From Prosthecobacter sp. (GTDB lineage Bacteria > Verrucomicrobiota > Verrucomicrobiia > Verrucomicrobiales > Verrucomicrobiaceae), in NCBI GenBank assembly GCA_019186985.1, contig JABARQ010000011.1, positions 62,001 to 126,000 of the forward strand: a stretch of 64,000 bases of DNA. Direction: 5' to 3'. A program made the translations under genes and the position numbers. The first letter of the stretch is position 1. Each line of letters starts with the position of its first letter. Positions 37,546 through 45,645 of this stretch are shown here, piece after piece. Below the pieces are notes generated by a model that was given only the letters and a program-made list of their open reading frames with translations, was not told the origin of the DNA and searched no databases.

Positions 37546-38009
37546 GCTTGGGAGGTCTGAAGTTCTTCCGTGGACGCCAGGGTCAGAAAGCGCCGGTAGT
37601 CATGAATGTAATCCCTGGCTTCATACGGATGGGAGGCAAGCACGAGCAACGCTGAATCCGCAGTCCGGTGATGCACCCGCGTCCAGGTCAGCGGAGGAAT
37701 CAGCAGCCCGAGCGTCGGGCGGTCGAGGTGAAACACGTCCTGATGCAGGCCGTCGTCCAGGCTGACATCACAGCAGCCGCTGACGCAGACGACGAACTGG
37801 GAGCAGCAGAGATGCGCATGATCCCCCCGCACCTGGCTGGCCGGAATGGCGTAGGTGATGAAGTAACGGCAGGGGATGAAGGGCAGGTCGTCGCTGAACT
37901 CCGCCATGGTCAGGTTGCCGCGGACCGGATCCGCCACATGACGCATTTCAAACCTGCGCACCCCCCTGACGAGGCTCTGGCCGGCGACGGGCTGGAGATC
38001 CCGGATCAT
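37542..38009 (-). CDS. FdtA/QdtA-type (WxcM-like) sugar 3,4-ketoisomerase
   Basis: About 155 residues with a cupin fold. The family marks are RGDHAHLCCSQFVVCVSG, with the active-site His pair, and the C-terminal LVLASHPYEARDYIHDYRRFL, typical of FdtA and QdtA. These enzymes convert dTDP-4-keto-6-deoxyglucose to the 3-keto isomer, the substrate for a DegT-type 3-aminotransferase, and such an enzyme is encoded in the same operon. No dTDP-glucose synthase or dehydratase gene is seen in this window. Both flanking junctions are 4-base overlaps. Confidence 0.85.
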   Translation of the reverse strand: MIRDLQPVAGQSLVRGVRRFEMRHVADPVRGNLTMAEFSDDLPFIPCRYFITYAIPASQVRGDHAHLCCSQFVVCVSGCCDVSLDDGLHQDVFHLDRPTLGLLIPPLTWTRVHHRTADSALLVLASHPYEARDYIHDYRRFLTLASTEELQTSQA

Positions 38010-38974
38010 GCCGCAGCCCCTCCTTGCACGGGATGATGTTCAACGCTTCTCACAAACGACTGCGGCTTGCCCGAGATGGTGAGGAAGGCGCGGCCGACAT
38101 ATTCGCCGATGATGCCGAGCATGAGGAGCTGGGCGCCGCTGAAGACCGTCAGCGCCCCCATCAGGGACGCCCACCCGGCCTGCTGCCTGCCCAGCAGCGC
38201 CATTTCCAGCACGACCTCGGCCATGATCGCCAGCCCCAGCAGGCAGAGCAGCACGCCAAGCACGCTGGCGATGCGCAGGGGCATGACGCTGAAGTCACAG
38301 AGCACGGTCAGGGCCAGCCGGACGAGCTTGCGCGGAGTATAACCACTTTTGCCGGAAGCCCTTCCGGCGTGGGCGACCTTGAGCCGGGTGATCCGGTTGG
38401 TGGCGCCCAGGATCATCCCGTCGATGTAAGGATAGGGTCCCCGGTAGCCGGTGATGCGCTCCAGCAGCTCACGCCGCATGGCGCGGAAGCTCGACAGGTA
38501 GAGGTCCTGCGGCTTGTTCAGCAGGTACGAGGCGCAGGCGTTGACAACACGGCTGCCCAGGTTGCGGAACCAGTGATGCTTCTTCTCCTCATAGTACGAG
38601 TAGGCCACGTCGGCACCGCTGGACATGAGGTGTTCCGCCAGCCGAAGGGCCTCGGCGGGAGGGTTCTGCAGGTCGTCGTCGAGGCAGACGACGTGCTTTC
38701 CGGAGCTTCGCCGGCAGCCTTCCAGGACGGCGGCGTGTTCGCCATAGTTCCTGGCCAGCCGCACGCAGGTGATGGGGGCGGGAAAGTCCGATGGCAGATG
38801 GTTCAGGCGGACGGATGTGTCATCCGTGCTGCCGTCGTCGACCAGCACCAGCTCCCACGCATGGGCGCAGTTCAGCGCACGGAACGCATCAAGCAGGAGT
38901 GAAAGCGTCGGACCGGTGTTGTAGAGGGCGACAACGAAGGACAGTTCAATGGTGGCTGGCGCGTGATGGTTCAC
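38006..38974 (-). CDS. Family 2 glycosyltransferase, polyprenyl-phosphate (ArnC/DPM1-like)
   Basis: About 322 residues. The GT2 domain shows VVALYNTGPTLSLLL, LVLVDDGSTDDT and CLDDDLQNPPAEAL, as in undecaprenyl-phosphate and dolichol-phosphate glycosyltransferases. Two C-terminal hydrophobic segments (VLGVLLCLLGLAIMAEVVLEM and LMGALTVFSGAQLLMLGII) anchor it, and GEYVGRAFL is typical of this subgroup. It probably loads the modified sugar on undecaprenyl phosphate. The start is a GTG at 38974: an AAGGAGG sequence lies about seven bases upstream and the GTGA overlap matches the neighbouring junctions. The frame extends upstream without protein character. Confidence 0.88.
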   Translation of the reverse strand: MNHHAPATIELSFVVALYNTGPTLSLLLDAFRALNCAHAWELVLVDDGSTDDTSVRLNHLPSDFPAPITCVRLARNYGEHAAVLEGCRRSSGKHVVCLDDDLQNPPAEALRLAEHLMSSGADVAYSYYEEKKHHWFRNLGSRVVNACASYLLNKPQDLYLSSFRAMRRELLERITGYRGPYPYIDGMILGATNRITRLKVAHAGRASGKSGYTPRKLVRLALTVLCDFSVMPLRIASVLGVLLCLLGLAIMAEVVLEMALLGRQQAGWASLMGALTVFSGAQLLMLGIIGEYVGRAFLTISGKPQSFVRSVEHHPVQGGAAA

Positions 38975-39738
38975 AGGCGTCCTCCTTTCCCTGGCGTCCC
39001 GGCTTTTCTGGCGACGGCAAAGACGGAGGAGCCGAAGGGAATGTGCAGGCTGCGGCAGGCCTGCACGTCCATCACGCCAATGCCGTAGAGCAGGTTTGCC
39101 AGCCAGGCGGGCTGCAAGGTGAGGTCTGACTTCAATTCCTGCTGCGGATGCCGCTGGTTCCGGCTGACCTGACGCCAGAGCAGCATCGGCAGGAAGGGCC
39201 AGGCGTTCCAGTAATGCGAGCACACCCCTTCAAATCCGTGATGTGCGAGCTTCGCCCCGATCTCGCCGGCCTGGTAGCGCCGCGCGCCCTGGACGGCGTC
39301 GTCGTGTGATCCCCGCAGGCAGTTGAAGGCAGGCAGGTTGACCACCAGCCAGCCTCCGTTCTTCAGGACACGGTTCATTTCCGCCAGGGCCCTGGATTCC
39401 TCGACGGCTTGATGGTAAAGGACGTCCAGGCTCAGGACCATGTCGAAGAACCCGGCCTCGAAGGGCATGTCGTGCAGCGAGCCCTCGACCGCGGGAACTC
39501 CCCGTTCATGGCAATGCCTGACGGCGGCCTGCGAATGGTCCAGGCCGCTGAGAGCCAGGCCCGAGGCGTGCTTTTGCAGATGCCTGAGCATGCCTCCCGT
39601 GCCGCAGCCGGCGTCCAGCAGGCGGCCGCATCCCCTCAGCTTTTCTTCGACCACCCGCATGACCTGTCCACGCAGAAGGCGGTACCACCAGTGGTGGTCC
39701 TCGACGCTTCTGAGCAGGTCATATTCAGCGGCATTCAT
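38971..39738 (-). CDS. Class I SAM-dependent methyltransferase
   Basis: About 255 residues. The SAM-binding motif LLDAGCGTGGMLRHL is at about 40-54, followed by ALSGLDHSQ, MVLSLDVLYH and an NGGWLVVNLPAF strand. The fold is that of general class I methyltransferases. In amino-deoxysugar clusters such enzymes N- or C-methylate the 3-amino sugar, so that role is possible here. The C-terminus (SLHIPFGSSVFAVARK) is also seen in envelope glycan methyltransferases. It overlaps both neighbours by four bases. Confidence 0.82.
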   Translation of the reverse strand: MNAAEYDLLRSVEDHHWWYRLLRGQVMRVVEEKLRGCGRLLDAGCGTGGMLRHLQKHASGLALSGLDHSQAAVRHCHERGVPAVEGSLHDMPFEAGFFDMVLSLDVLYHQAVEESRALAEMNRVLKNGGWLVVNLPAFNCLRGSHDDAVQGARRYQAGEIGAKLAHHGFEGVCSHYWNAWPFLPMLLWRQVSRNQRHPQQELKSDLTLQPAWLANLLYGIGVMDVQACRSLHIPFGSSVFAVARKAGTPGKGGRL

Positions 39739-40853
39739 GACAGGGTGAATTCAATGACATCGCAGACGCCATGAACCGCCTCATCGGAAAGATGAGGGTG
39801 CAGGGGCAGGGAAAGGACTTCGCGCACGGCTTCTTCCGAACATGGGAAATGCCTGTCCTGGGCAAAGGCAGGCTGGCGGTGAAGGGGCACGGGATAATGA
39901 ACCGCCACCGGCACTCCGGCGGCCTTCAGCGGCGTCAGCAGCCGGTCCCGGTTGGTGCAGCGCACCACATATTGATGGTAGACATGCTCACAACCGGGCC
40001 TCACCACCGGGGTGGCGATGCCGAGGAGGCCGCCCAGTCTGGCATCGTAAACCGCCGCCAGCTGCCTGCGCCGAAGGGTCGCTGCATCCAGCCTGGCGAG
40101 CTTGACCCTGAGCATGGCGGCCTGCAGCTCATCCAGGCGGCTGTTGATCCCATCCTCCCCACTGATGTGCCGTTCCTTCCAGCCATACTGCCGGAGTCTG
40201 GAAAAGCGCTCGGCGAGCCCGGCGTCATCCGTGGCCACCGCACCGGCATCACCCAGCGCGGCCAGGTTCTTGGTGGGGTAAAAGCTGAACACCGAGGCCC
40301 GGCCCAGCGTGCCGGTCATCCTGCCCTGCCAGAGGGCGGCATGGGATTGGGAGGCATCTTCGAGCAGCATGGCCCCATGGTTTCGGGCCAGTTCCAGCAA
40401 GGCTCCCAGTTCGGCCGGATGACCATAGAGATGAACGGCCAGCACGGCCCTGACCCGGCCTGGCCGTTGCTGTTTCAGCACCTCGGCGACGGACTCGGGA
40501 CAAAGCGTGAAGGTGTTTTGATCGATGTCGGCGAAAACAGGCTCGGCACCGGCCCGACGAACCCCGGCGGCCACGGCCGACGGGGCATGCGCAGGCAGCA
40601 GGACGGCGCTGCCTGCCCGTATGTCCAGGGCGCGCAGCATGAGCTCGATGCCGTCCGTGCCGTTGGCGGTGCCGGTCACATGCCCGATGCCGAGGTAGCG
40701 GGCGAACTCTTGTTCGAAGGCCTTCGTCTCATTTCCAAGGATGTAATGACCGCTTTCCAGCACCCGTTGGGCCGCCTCAAAAAGCTCGCCGCCACAGCTC
40801 CGCTGATCCGCGAGGGGATAGGGCGGAAACAGGTGGTGCAGGCTGCGGCTCAT
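39735..40853 (-). CDS. DegT/DnrJ/EryC1 family sugar aminotransferase
   Basis: About 372 residues. The PLP-dependent fold shows HVTGTANGTDGIELMLRAL, AVHLYGHPAE, LLEDASQSHAALW and SFYPTKNLAALGDAGA, where the Lys binds PLP. Members place an amino group on a keto-sugar nucleotide; beside an FdtA/QdtA-type isomerase the likely product is a 3-amino-3,6-dideoxyhexose (inference). The start at 40853 gives MSRSLHHLFPPYPL and leaves the inverted-repeat cluster at 40871-40903 upstream; in-frame starts at 40874 and 40898 are possible. It is the first gene of the operon. Confidence 0.87.
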   Translation of the reverse strand: MSRSLHHLFPPYPLADQRSCGGELFEAAQRVLESGHYILGNETKAFEQEFARYLGIGHVTGTANGTDGIELMLRALDIRAGSAVLLPAHAPSAVAAGVRRAGAEPVFADIDQNTFTLCPESVAEVLKQQRPGRVRAVLAVHLYGHPAELGALLELARNHGAMLLEDASQSHAALWQGRMTGTLGRASVFSFYPTKNLAALGDAGAVATDDAGLAERFSRLRQYGWKERHISGEDGINSRLDELQAAMLRVKLARLDAATLRRRQLAAVYDARLGGLLGIATPVVRPGCEHVYHQYVVRCTNRDRLLTPLKAAGVPVAVHYPVPLHRQPAFAQDRHFPCSEEAVREVLSLPLHPHLSDEAVHGVCDVIEFTLS

Positions 40854-40870
40854 GGGGCATTCTGAACGCC

Positions 40871-40903
40871 TCATTTCATGTGGCAAATGACGCCACATGT
40901 GGC
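40871..40903. promoter_or_regulatory. Nested inverted-repeat operator candidate before the glycan operon
   Basis: Three overlapping symmetric elements occur. The half-site catgtggc at 40877-40884 is inverted as gccacatg at 40892-40899; tcattt at 40871-40876 is inverted as aaatga at 40885-40890; and gccacatgtggc at 40892-40903 is a perfect 12-base palindrome. The cluster ends 18 bases before the DegT start. It looks like a dimeric regulator site, perhaps for the operon's own response regulator. Confidence 0.5.
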
Positions 40904-41106
40904 GGTTTCCACTACCCGGTAAAAACAGAGGTACACTGGCTGATTGAACGGGTTTTCTGGCTGGGCTTCAGGACAACCCGTCGTTCTCAGCCCTGAGCCT
41001 GGCGTTCTTGCCAGTCTGGAAATTCCGCTGGATTTCCCCCTGCCTCCGTTCACACTCGCTGCCCCCGTTTATTCGAAATAACTCCGCCCCAACCAGCAAC
41101 ACCTCC

Positions 41107-41634
41107 ATGTCTGACAAAGCCTGCTCCTCCCACTGCTGCCCGCGCTTCGACCTTGCCGCCGCCAACCTTGTCACCCGTCTCTGGGTCGGCCTGCGTCTTT
41201 TCATGGCTGGTCTGGACAAGTTCCGTGCGGGTGATGGTGCCGCCGCCACCTTCAACATGGCCAATTACGACACCAAGACCGGCCTCATCGCCAAGCTGAT
41301 GTCCGAAAACAGCTTCCTTCCCTCGGTGCTGCCCGCCTCCGCCATCGACGCCTACGCCCACAGCATCGGCTTCGTGCTTCTCATCGTCGGCATCTGGGTC
41401 GCCGTGGGCCTTTTCAGCGAACTCTCCCTTCTGGCCGCCGGCCTGACCTTCCTCTCACTCGGTTTCGGCCTCGCCGCCCTGCCTGACGACACCGAGCTCG
41501 GCGTCAACATCGGCATCGGCGTCATGATCGTCTTCCTGGCCCTCAGCACCGTGAAGCATGGCTACCTCTCCCTCGACGGCCTGCTTCGCCGCAAAAAGTG
41601 CGGTGCCTCCGCTGAAAAAAGCGCTGAAGCCTGA
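41107..41634 (+). CDS. DoxX-like integral membrane protein
   Basis: About 175 residues with four hydrophobic segments, including LVTRLWVGLRLFMAGLDKF at the start and HSIGFVLLIVGIWVAVGLFSE in the middle. The pattern (Leu-rich helix one followed by Gly-Leu-Asp-Lys-Phe) fits DoxX/DoxD-like proteins. An N-terminal Cys pair lies before the first helix (CSSHCCPR). The function is unknown; related proteins act near respiratory or redox chains. The start at 41107 is the ATG just before the Cys motif. It may be co-transcribed with the oxidoreductase gene 32 bases downstream. Confidence 0.72.
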   Translation: MSDKACSSHCCPRFDLAAANLVTRLWVGLRLFMAGLDKFRAGDGAAATFNMANYDTKTGLIAKLMSENSFLPSVLPASAIDAYAHSIGFVLLIVGIWVAVGLFSELSLLAAGLTFLSLGFGLAALPDDTELGVNIGIGVMIVFLALSTVKHGYLSLDGLLRRKKCGASAEKSAEA

Positions 41635-41666
41635 AGTTAGACAGATCGTACAGCTCCCTTGAAGCT

Positions 41667-43154
41667 ATGAGCCAAGACCTTCCTTCCTCAAAGCCCGTCA
41701 GCGGGCTCGCCAAGTTCATGGACCGCCGTGGATTCCTGCGCAGCAGCGCGGTGGCAGGCGGCAGCCTCTACCTTGCCACAGCCAAGGCCGCCGTCGCCCA
41801 GGGCGAGGCCGCCGGTCGCACCATCAAGTGCGCCCTCGTCGGCTGCGGCGCCCAGGGTGACCGGCTCCGTGTCGCCGCCTCCAAGATCCCCAGCGGCATC
41901 CAGTGGGTGGCCGTCTGTGACATCTGGAAGTACAACCGCACTCCGGTGGCACGCCGCATGGCCTTCGAAAACAAGCACCAGGTCAACGGCCCGGTCGCTG
42001 AATACGAAACCATCGAGGAGATGCTCGAGAAACAGCCTGACATCGAGGCCGTCTTCATCGCCACCCCCGACCATCTGCACGCTCCGTTCTCCCGCCTCTG
42101 CCTGGAAAAGGGCAAGGCCGTGTATTGCGAGAAGATGATGTCCAACACCATCGACGGTGCCAAGGACATGGTCCGCGCCTGGAAACAGACTGGCGGCATC
42201 TTCCAGATCGGTCACCAGCGCCACTCCAACCCCCGTTACATCCACCTTCGCGAGAAGATCATCAAGAAGGGCCTGCTCGGCCGGGTGACGCACTGCTACG
42301 GCCAGTGGAACCGCGGTGTCGCCGCCTCCCAGCCCCTCGGCGTGCCGAAGAACCAGGAAATCCCCTCTGAAATGCTCGCGAAGTACGGCTTCGACAGCAT
42401 GGAGCAGTTCCGCAACTGGCGCTGGTTCGCCAAGTACGGCGGCGGTCCGATCTCCGACCTCGGCGCTCACCAGATCGACATGTTCAACTGGATGTATGAA
42501 ACCACCCCGGTGTCCCTCTTCGCCACCGGCGGCGTTGATTACTATGACGGCACGGCCGGCCCCGACGGCGCGCCCAAGGCCAAGTTTGAACTGCCTGACA
42601 ACGTGATGTGCCTCTATGAGTACAAGACCAAGGACGGCGTGATGCGTGCCTATTACCAGGTGCTCACCACCACCGGCTCCCAGGGCTACTACGAGAAGCA
42701 CATGGGCGTGTCCGGCTCCGCCATCATTTCGGAAAGCCCGACCTACAATCAGGTCTATGCCGAGCCCTCCAACGACTGGAGCCAGTATGCCGCCGGAGAC
42801 AACCCGGTCCTGGTGAAGGCCCCGGATGCCGTGAAGAACAAGTTCTGGGAGCACACCCGCTCCTGGGCCAAGCCGCCGCCCAAGTCCTACAACGTGTCCG
42901 GCACCGCCAAGGCCGTGGCCGACGCGCGTGAATCCAAGGCGCTCGACCCCTGGGAAATTCCGGTCATCCTCGATGTCTATCCCCACACCCCGCATGTGGC
43001 GAACTTCATCGAGGCAGTTCAGAAAAAGAGCCATGACCACCTCACCTGCAACGTCGTCGAGGCCTTCAAGTCCTGCGTCACGGTGCTCACCGCCTACGAG
43101 TGCCTGAAGACCGGCCAGAAGCACATCTTCACCCCGGCTGACTTCGAGGTCTGA
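41667..43154 (+). CDS. Exported Gfo/Idh/MocA family oxidoreductase, long form
   Basis: About 495 residues. FMDRRGFLRSSAVAGGSLYLATAKA is a Tat signal. The Rossmann motif is CALVGCGAQGDRLRV, and the conserved catalytic region is YCEKMMSNTIDGAKDM, where Met replaces the usual Pro of EKP. The 495-residue length with an extended C-terminal half is common among secreted verrucomicrobial members. The substrate is probably a sugar or polyol. Codon use is strongly C-ending, suggesting high expression (impression only). Confidence 0.88.
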   Translation: MSQDLPSSKPVSGLAKFMDRRGFLRSSAVAGGSLYLATAKAAVAQGEAAGRTIKCALVGCGAQGDRLRVAASKIPSGIQWVAVCDIWKYNRTPVARRMAFENKHQVNGPVAEYETIEEMLEKQPDIEAVFIATPDHLHAPFSRLCLEKGKAVYCEKMMSNTIDGAKDMVRAWKQTGGIFQIGHQRHSNPRYIHLREKIIKKGLLGRVTHCYGQWNRGVAASQPLGVPKNQEIPSEMLAKYGFDSMEQFRNWRWFAKYGGGPISDLGAHQIDMFNWMYETTPVSLFATGGVDYYDGTAGPDGAPKAKFELPDNVMCLYEYKTKDGVMRAYYQVLTTTGSQGYYEKHMGVSGSAIISESPTYNQVYAEPSNDWSQYAAGDNPVLVKAPDAVKNKFWEHTRSWAKPPPKSYNVSGTAKAVADARESKALDPWEIPVILDVYPHTPHVANFIEAVQKKSHDHLTCNVVEAFKSCVTVLTAYECLKTGQKHIFTPADFEV

Positions 43155-43183
43155 CCCCCTTCTATCACGGATTCAAAGCGCAG

Positions 43184-43228
43184 ACTGAGAACCTGAAAAA
43201 CCTGCCCCGGCATTTTTCAGTTCTCAGT
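43184..43228 (+). other. Long intercistronic hairpin before the discoidin lipoprotein
   Basis: Two eight-base stems separated by one bulged C (at 43192) pair actgagaa and ctgaaaaa with tttttcag and ttctcagt around a 12-base loop. It lies 29 bases after the oxidoreductase stop and 51 bases before the lipoprotein start. It could be a terminator or a processing or stabilising element. No smooth T tract follows directly. Confidence 0.5.
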
Positions 43229-43279
43229 TTGCAGTTTTCTGCCCGCTTTCCATCATCCGCCCCTCGCTTGATCTCCCCC

Positions 43280-44017
43280 ATGAAATACACCACACCCGCC
43301 CTCCTCCTCTCGCTGGCCCTCGTGTCCTGCGGAGAAAAGAAAGACGCCGCCGCCCCTGCGGCCGACGCCGCCAAGGCTCCCGCCGCTGCCGCTGCACCGG
43401 CCGCTGCGCCTGCTGGCGACCAGGAAGAAGTCAAAATCGACTTCCCGAAGCCCATGTTCATCGGCACGCCCGTCCCCGCCCAGCTGCCCAACCTGGAAAA
43501 GCCTGATCCCAGCAAGATCATCAAGACCTTCATGGCTCCCAAGGGCACCGTGAACCTGGCCAAGGGCAAGACCGTGACCTCCAGCGACCCCGCCCCGATC
43601 ATCGGCGACCTTCCCCTCGTCACCGACGGCGACGCTGACGGTTCCGACGGCTGCTTCGTCGAACTCGCCCCCGGGCCTCAGTGGGTGCAGATCGACCTTG
43701 GCGCCGCCACCACCCTCAGCAAGGTCGCCATGTGGCACTATCACAAGCAGGCCCAGGCTTATGTCGACGTCGTCGTCCAGCTTTCCGACGATCCTGAGTT
43801 CAAGAACGGTGTCACCACCATCTGGAACTCCGACCACGACGACACCCTCAAGCTCGGCGCCGGTTCCGACCCCGCCTACATTGAGACCAACCACGGCCGC
43901 GTGATCGACGCCAAGGGCACCAAGGCCCGCTACGTCCGCCTGACCAGCAATGGCAACACCTCCAACGAGATGAACCATTACTGCGAAGTGCAGGTGTTCG
44001 GCGTTCCCGGCAAGTAA
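43280..44017 (+). CDS. Discoidin (F5/8 type C)-domain lipoprotein
   Basis: About 245 residues. The signal peptide ends in LALVSCGEKK, a lipobox, followed by an Ala-rich flexible linker. The C-terminal domain (residues about 90-243) has a discoidin jelly-roll pattern: VNLAKGKTVTSSDPAP, GPQWVQIDLGAATTLSKVAMWHYHKQ and KARYVRLTSNG. It probably binds carbohydrate or a surface polymer in the periplasm or outer membrane. It may be co-regulated with the oxidoreductase upstream. A terminator lies just beyond the stop. Confidence 0.82.
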   Translation: MKYTTPALLLSLALVSCGEKKDAAAPAADAAKAPAAAAAPAAAPAGDQEEVKIDFPKPMFIGTPVPAQLPNLEKPDPSKIIKTFMAPKGTVNLAKGKTVTSSDPAPIIGDLPLVTDGDADGSDGCFVELAPGPQWVQIDLGAATTLSKVAMWHYHKQAQAYVDVVVQLSDDPEFKNGVTTIWNSDHDDTLKLGAGSDPAYIETNHGRVIDAKGTKARYVRLTSNGNTSNEMNHYCEVQVFGVPGK

Positions 44018-44025
44018 CCCGCCGG

Positions 44026-45531
44026 TCAGCGTCTGCGTTGTTTCTGCCGCCGCGAAGTTTTCTTCGCGGCGGTTTTTTGTGTCCTGGGGCTGACCTTGGC
44101 CTTGGAGGTCGCAAGCCTGTCGCGGATCTGCTTCAGCACATAGAGGCAGGCCATGAGGGCTGAGATCATCTGGACGATGACCGTTGAGAGCGCGATGCCC
44201 GCGGTGCCCAGCGGACGCATTAGCACCCAGTTCAGCAGGGCGTTGCCCACCAGGCCGACCGTGGAAAGCAGCATGATGAAACGGGTCGCCTGCATGGCCA
44301 CCACCACGCGCGAAGCCAGGCTGCCGATGATGTAAAAGGGAATCTGCAGGGCGGCAAAACGCAGTACGGCAGCCACACGCGCCGTGTCCTCCGGGGTGAA
44401 GGAGCCGCGCTCGAAGAGCAGCCAGATCACCCAGGGAGCCAGCGCACAGAGCAGCAGCGCTGCCGGCAACGCAACGCTTAGGATCATCACCGCACTGGTG
44501 AAAAGCTGCTGCCGAACGCCCAGCCAGTCACGTCGCGCCACCTTGTCGGCGAAGTAAGGAAACAGCACATCGCAGCTCGGCCCCGCCGTGACCGCCAGGA
44601 TGATGCCGCAGACCTTGTCCGTGTAGCTGAGCACCGTCACGCTCCCGGCTTCCAGCCAGGATGCCATCGTCTGATCCACCACCACCGCGCTGCTGAAGAT
44701 GCCGCCGGCAAACAGGAAGGGCAGGGAATTCTGCACCACTTTCTTCAGCTCTGGCTCAGCCCGGCTCAGGCACCCCACCACGAAGCCTGCCGACAGGGCT
44801 TCCTTTCTCCACAGGACCAGGATCAGGACCAGCAGATGCAGCAGGGCGCCCGCGACCGTGCCGGAGACGAGAAGCTGCACATCGGGCTGGGTCCGGCCCG
44901 CCACCAGCCAGCCCAGGATCGCCAGAGGCACCAGCATCGGGGCCGCCGTGGCCGCCAGGAACTGTTTGTCGGCCCGCAGCCAGGTGCCCAGCTGGTAGCT
45001 CAGGCCGAACGACAGCATGAAGGGCAGCAGGTCGCGCAGCAGCCTGCTCGACAGCTCCTGCTTTTCCGGTGAGAAACCGCGTGTGGTCCAGGCCACGATG
45101 GAGGGGGCCAGCAGGTAGATGACCAGGCCCACCGCCAGCAGGCTGAGTCCATGCACCAGGCTGCTTTGCACCGCCAGACGCCTTGCCCGCAGGGCATCCT
45201 TCTGATGGGTGACCTCGGCAAACTGCGGCAGGAAGGCCTCCGGCAGCCCGCCACCGATCAGCGCTGCGACAAAGGTCAGCAGCCCGAAGGAGAACATGAA
45301 GGCGTCCAGCTCATCGCTGATGCCGAACTGCCTTGCCACCGCCGCGTCCTTGAGGAAGGAAACCGCCTTGGAAGCCACGGTCAGCACCGCCACCAGGACA
45401 AACCCCGACACCATGCGCGACCCCAGCGCCTTTTGGAGCAACGGCCGCAGCCGGGTGGTCAGTTGGGAGAAGACGGGATGCAAAACATCGGAAACATAGG
45501 AGCCGCAGCCTGACGCGGCAAGGGTTAGCAT
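44026..45531 (-). CDS. murJ: MurJ-family lipid II flippase (MviN)
   Basis: About 501 residues with 12-14 hydrophobic segments. The protein belongs to the MurJ/MviN group of the MOP exporters: KAVSFLKDAAVARQFGISDELDAFMFSF near the N-terminus and the SLPFLFAGGIFSS and GPSCDVLFPYFAD segments are family-like. It moves lipid-linked precursors across the membrane; a role for another lipid-linked glycan is possible, since the glycan operon ends about 3 kb away. The basic C-terminus (KKTSRRQKQRRR) is coded by a sequence that also forms a strong terminator for the opposite strand. The start at 45531 is an ATG. Confidence 0.86.
   Translation of the reverse strand: MLTLAASGCGSYVSDVLHPVFSQLTTRLRPLLQKALGSRMVSGFVLVAVLTVASKAVSFLKDAAVARQFGISDELDAFMFSFGLLTFVAALIGGGLPEAFLPQFAEVTHQKDALRARRLAVQSSLVHGLSLLAVGLVIYLLAPSIVAWTTRGFSPEKQELSSRLLRDLLPFMLSFGLSYQLGTWLRADKQFLAATAAPMLVPLAILGWLVAGRTQPDVQLLVSGTVAGALLHLLVLILVLWRKEALSAGFVVGCLSRAEPELKKVVQNSLPFLFAGGIFSSAVVVDQTMASWLEAGSVTVLSYTDKVCGIILAVTAGPSCDVLFPYFADKVARRDWLGVRQQLFTSAVMILSVALPAALLLCALAPWVIWLLFERGSFTPEDTARVAAVLRFAALQIPFYIIGSLASRVVVAMQATRFIMLLSTVGLVGNALLNWVLMRPLGTAGIALSTVIVQMISALMACLYVLKQIRDRLATSKAKVSPRTQKTAAKKTSRRQKQRRR
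44047..44078 (+). terminator. Rho-independent terminator for the discoidin lipoprotein, inside murJ
   Basis: A perfect 11-base stem, ccgccgcgaag with its complement, has a four-T loop and is followed by six T on the plus strand. It lies 29 bases past the lipoprotein stop but entirely within the last codons of the convergent murJ gene. Confidence 0.88.
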
Positions 45532-45563
45532 GAGGGCAGGGCCGCAGGCTCAAGACTTTCCTC

Positions 45564-45645
45564 ATGATCAGGAGAGAACGAGGAAGCCGCCGGATCGACA
45601 ACCCGGAAGTGCTTCGCCTCACCGGCCTGGACCGAAGCACGCTAA
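45564..45645 (+). pseudogene. AlpA-like (excisionase-type HTH) remnant, tentative
   Basis: A short open frame encodes about 27 residues, including DNPEVLRLTGLDRSTL, close to the HTH start of AlpA-family phage regulators and MerR-like excisionases. After that the frame loses similarity, and the rest of the helix-turn-helix is missing. It could be a scar of an integrated element near a change in composition. Similarity is short and judged by eye. Confidence 0.3.

Noticed and set aside
38975-39223. Upstream extension of the GT2 glycosyltransferase frame
   Set aside because: It overlaps the methyltransferase gene by more than 200 bases; the GTG at 38974 has a strong AAGGAGG and a 4-base overlap.
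41688-43124. Minus-strand open frame of 478 codons opposite the oxidoreductase gene
   Set aside because: It results from strong third-position GC bias of the real gene.
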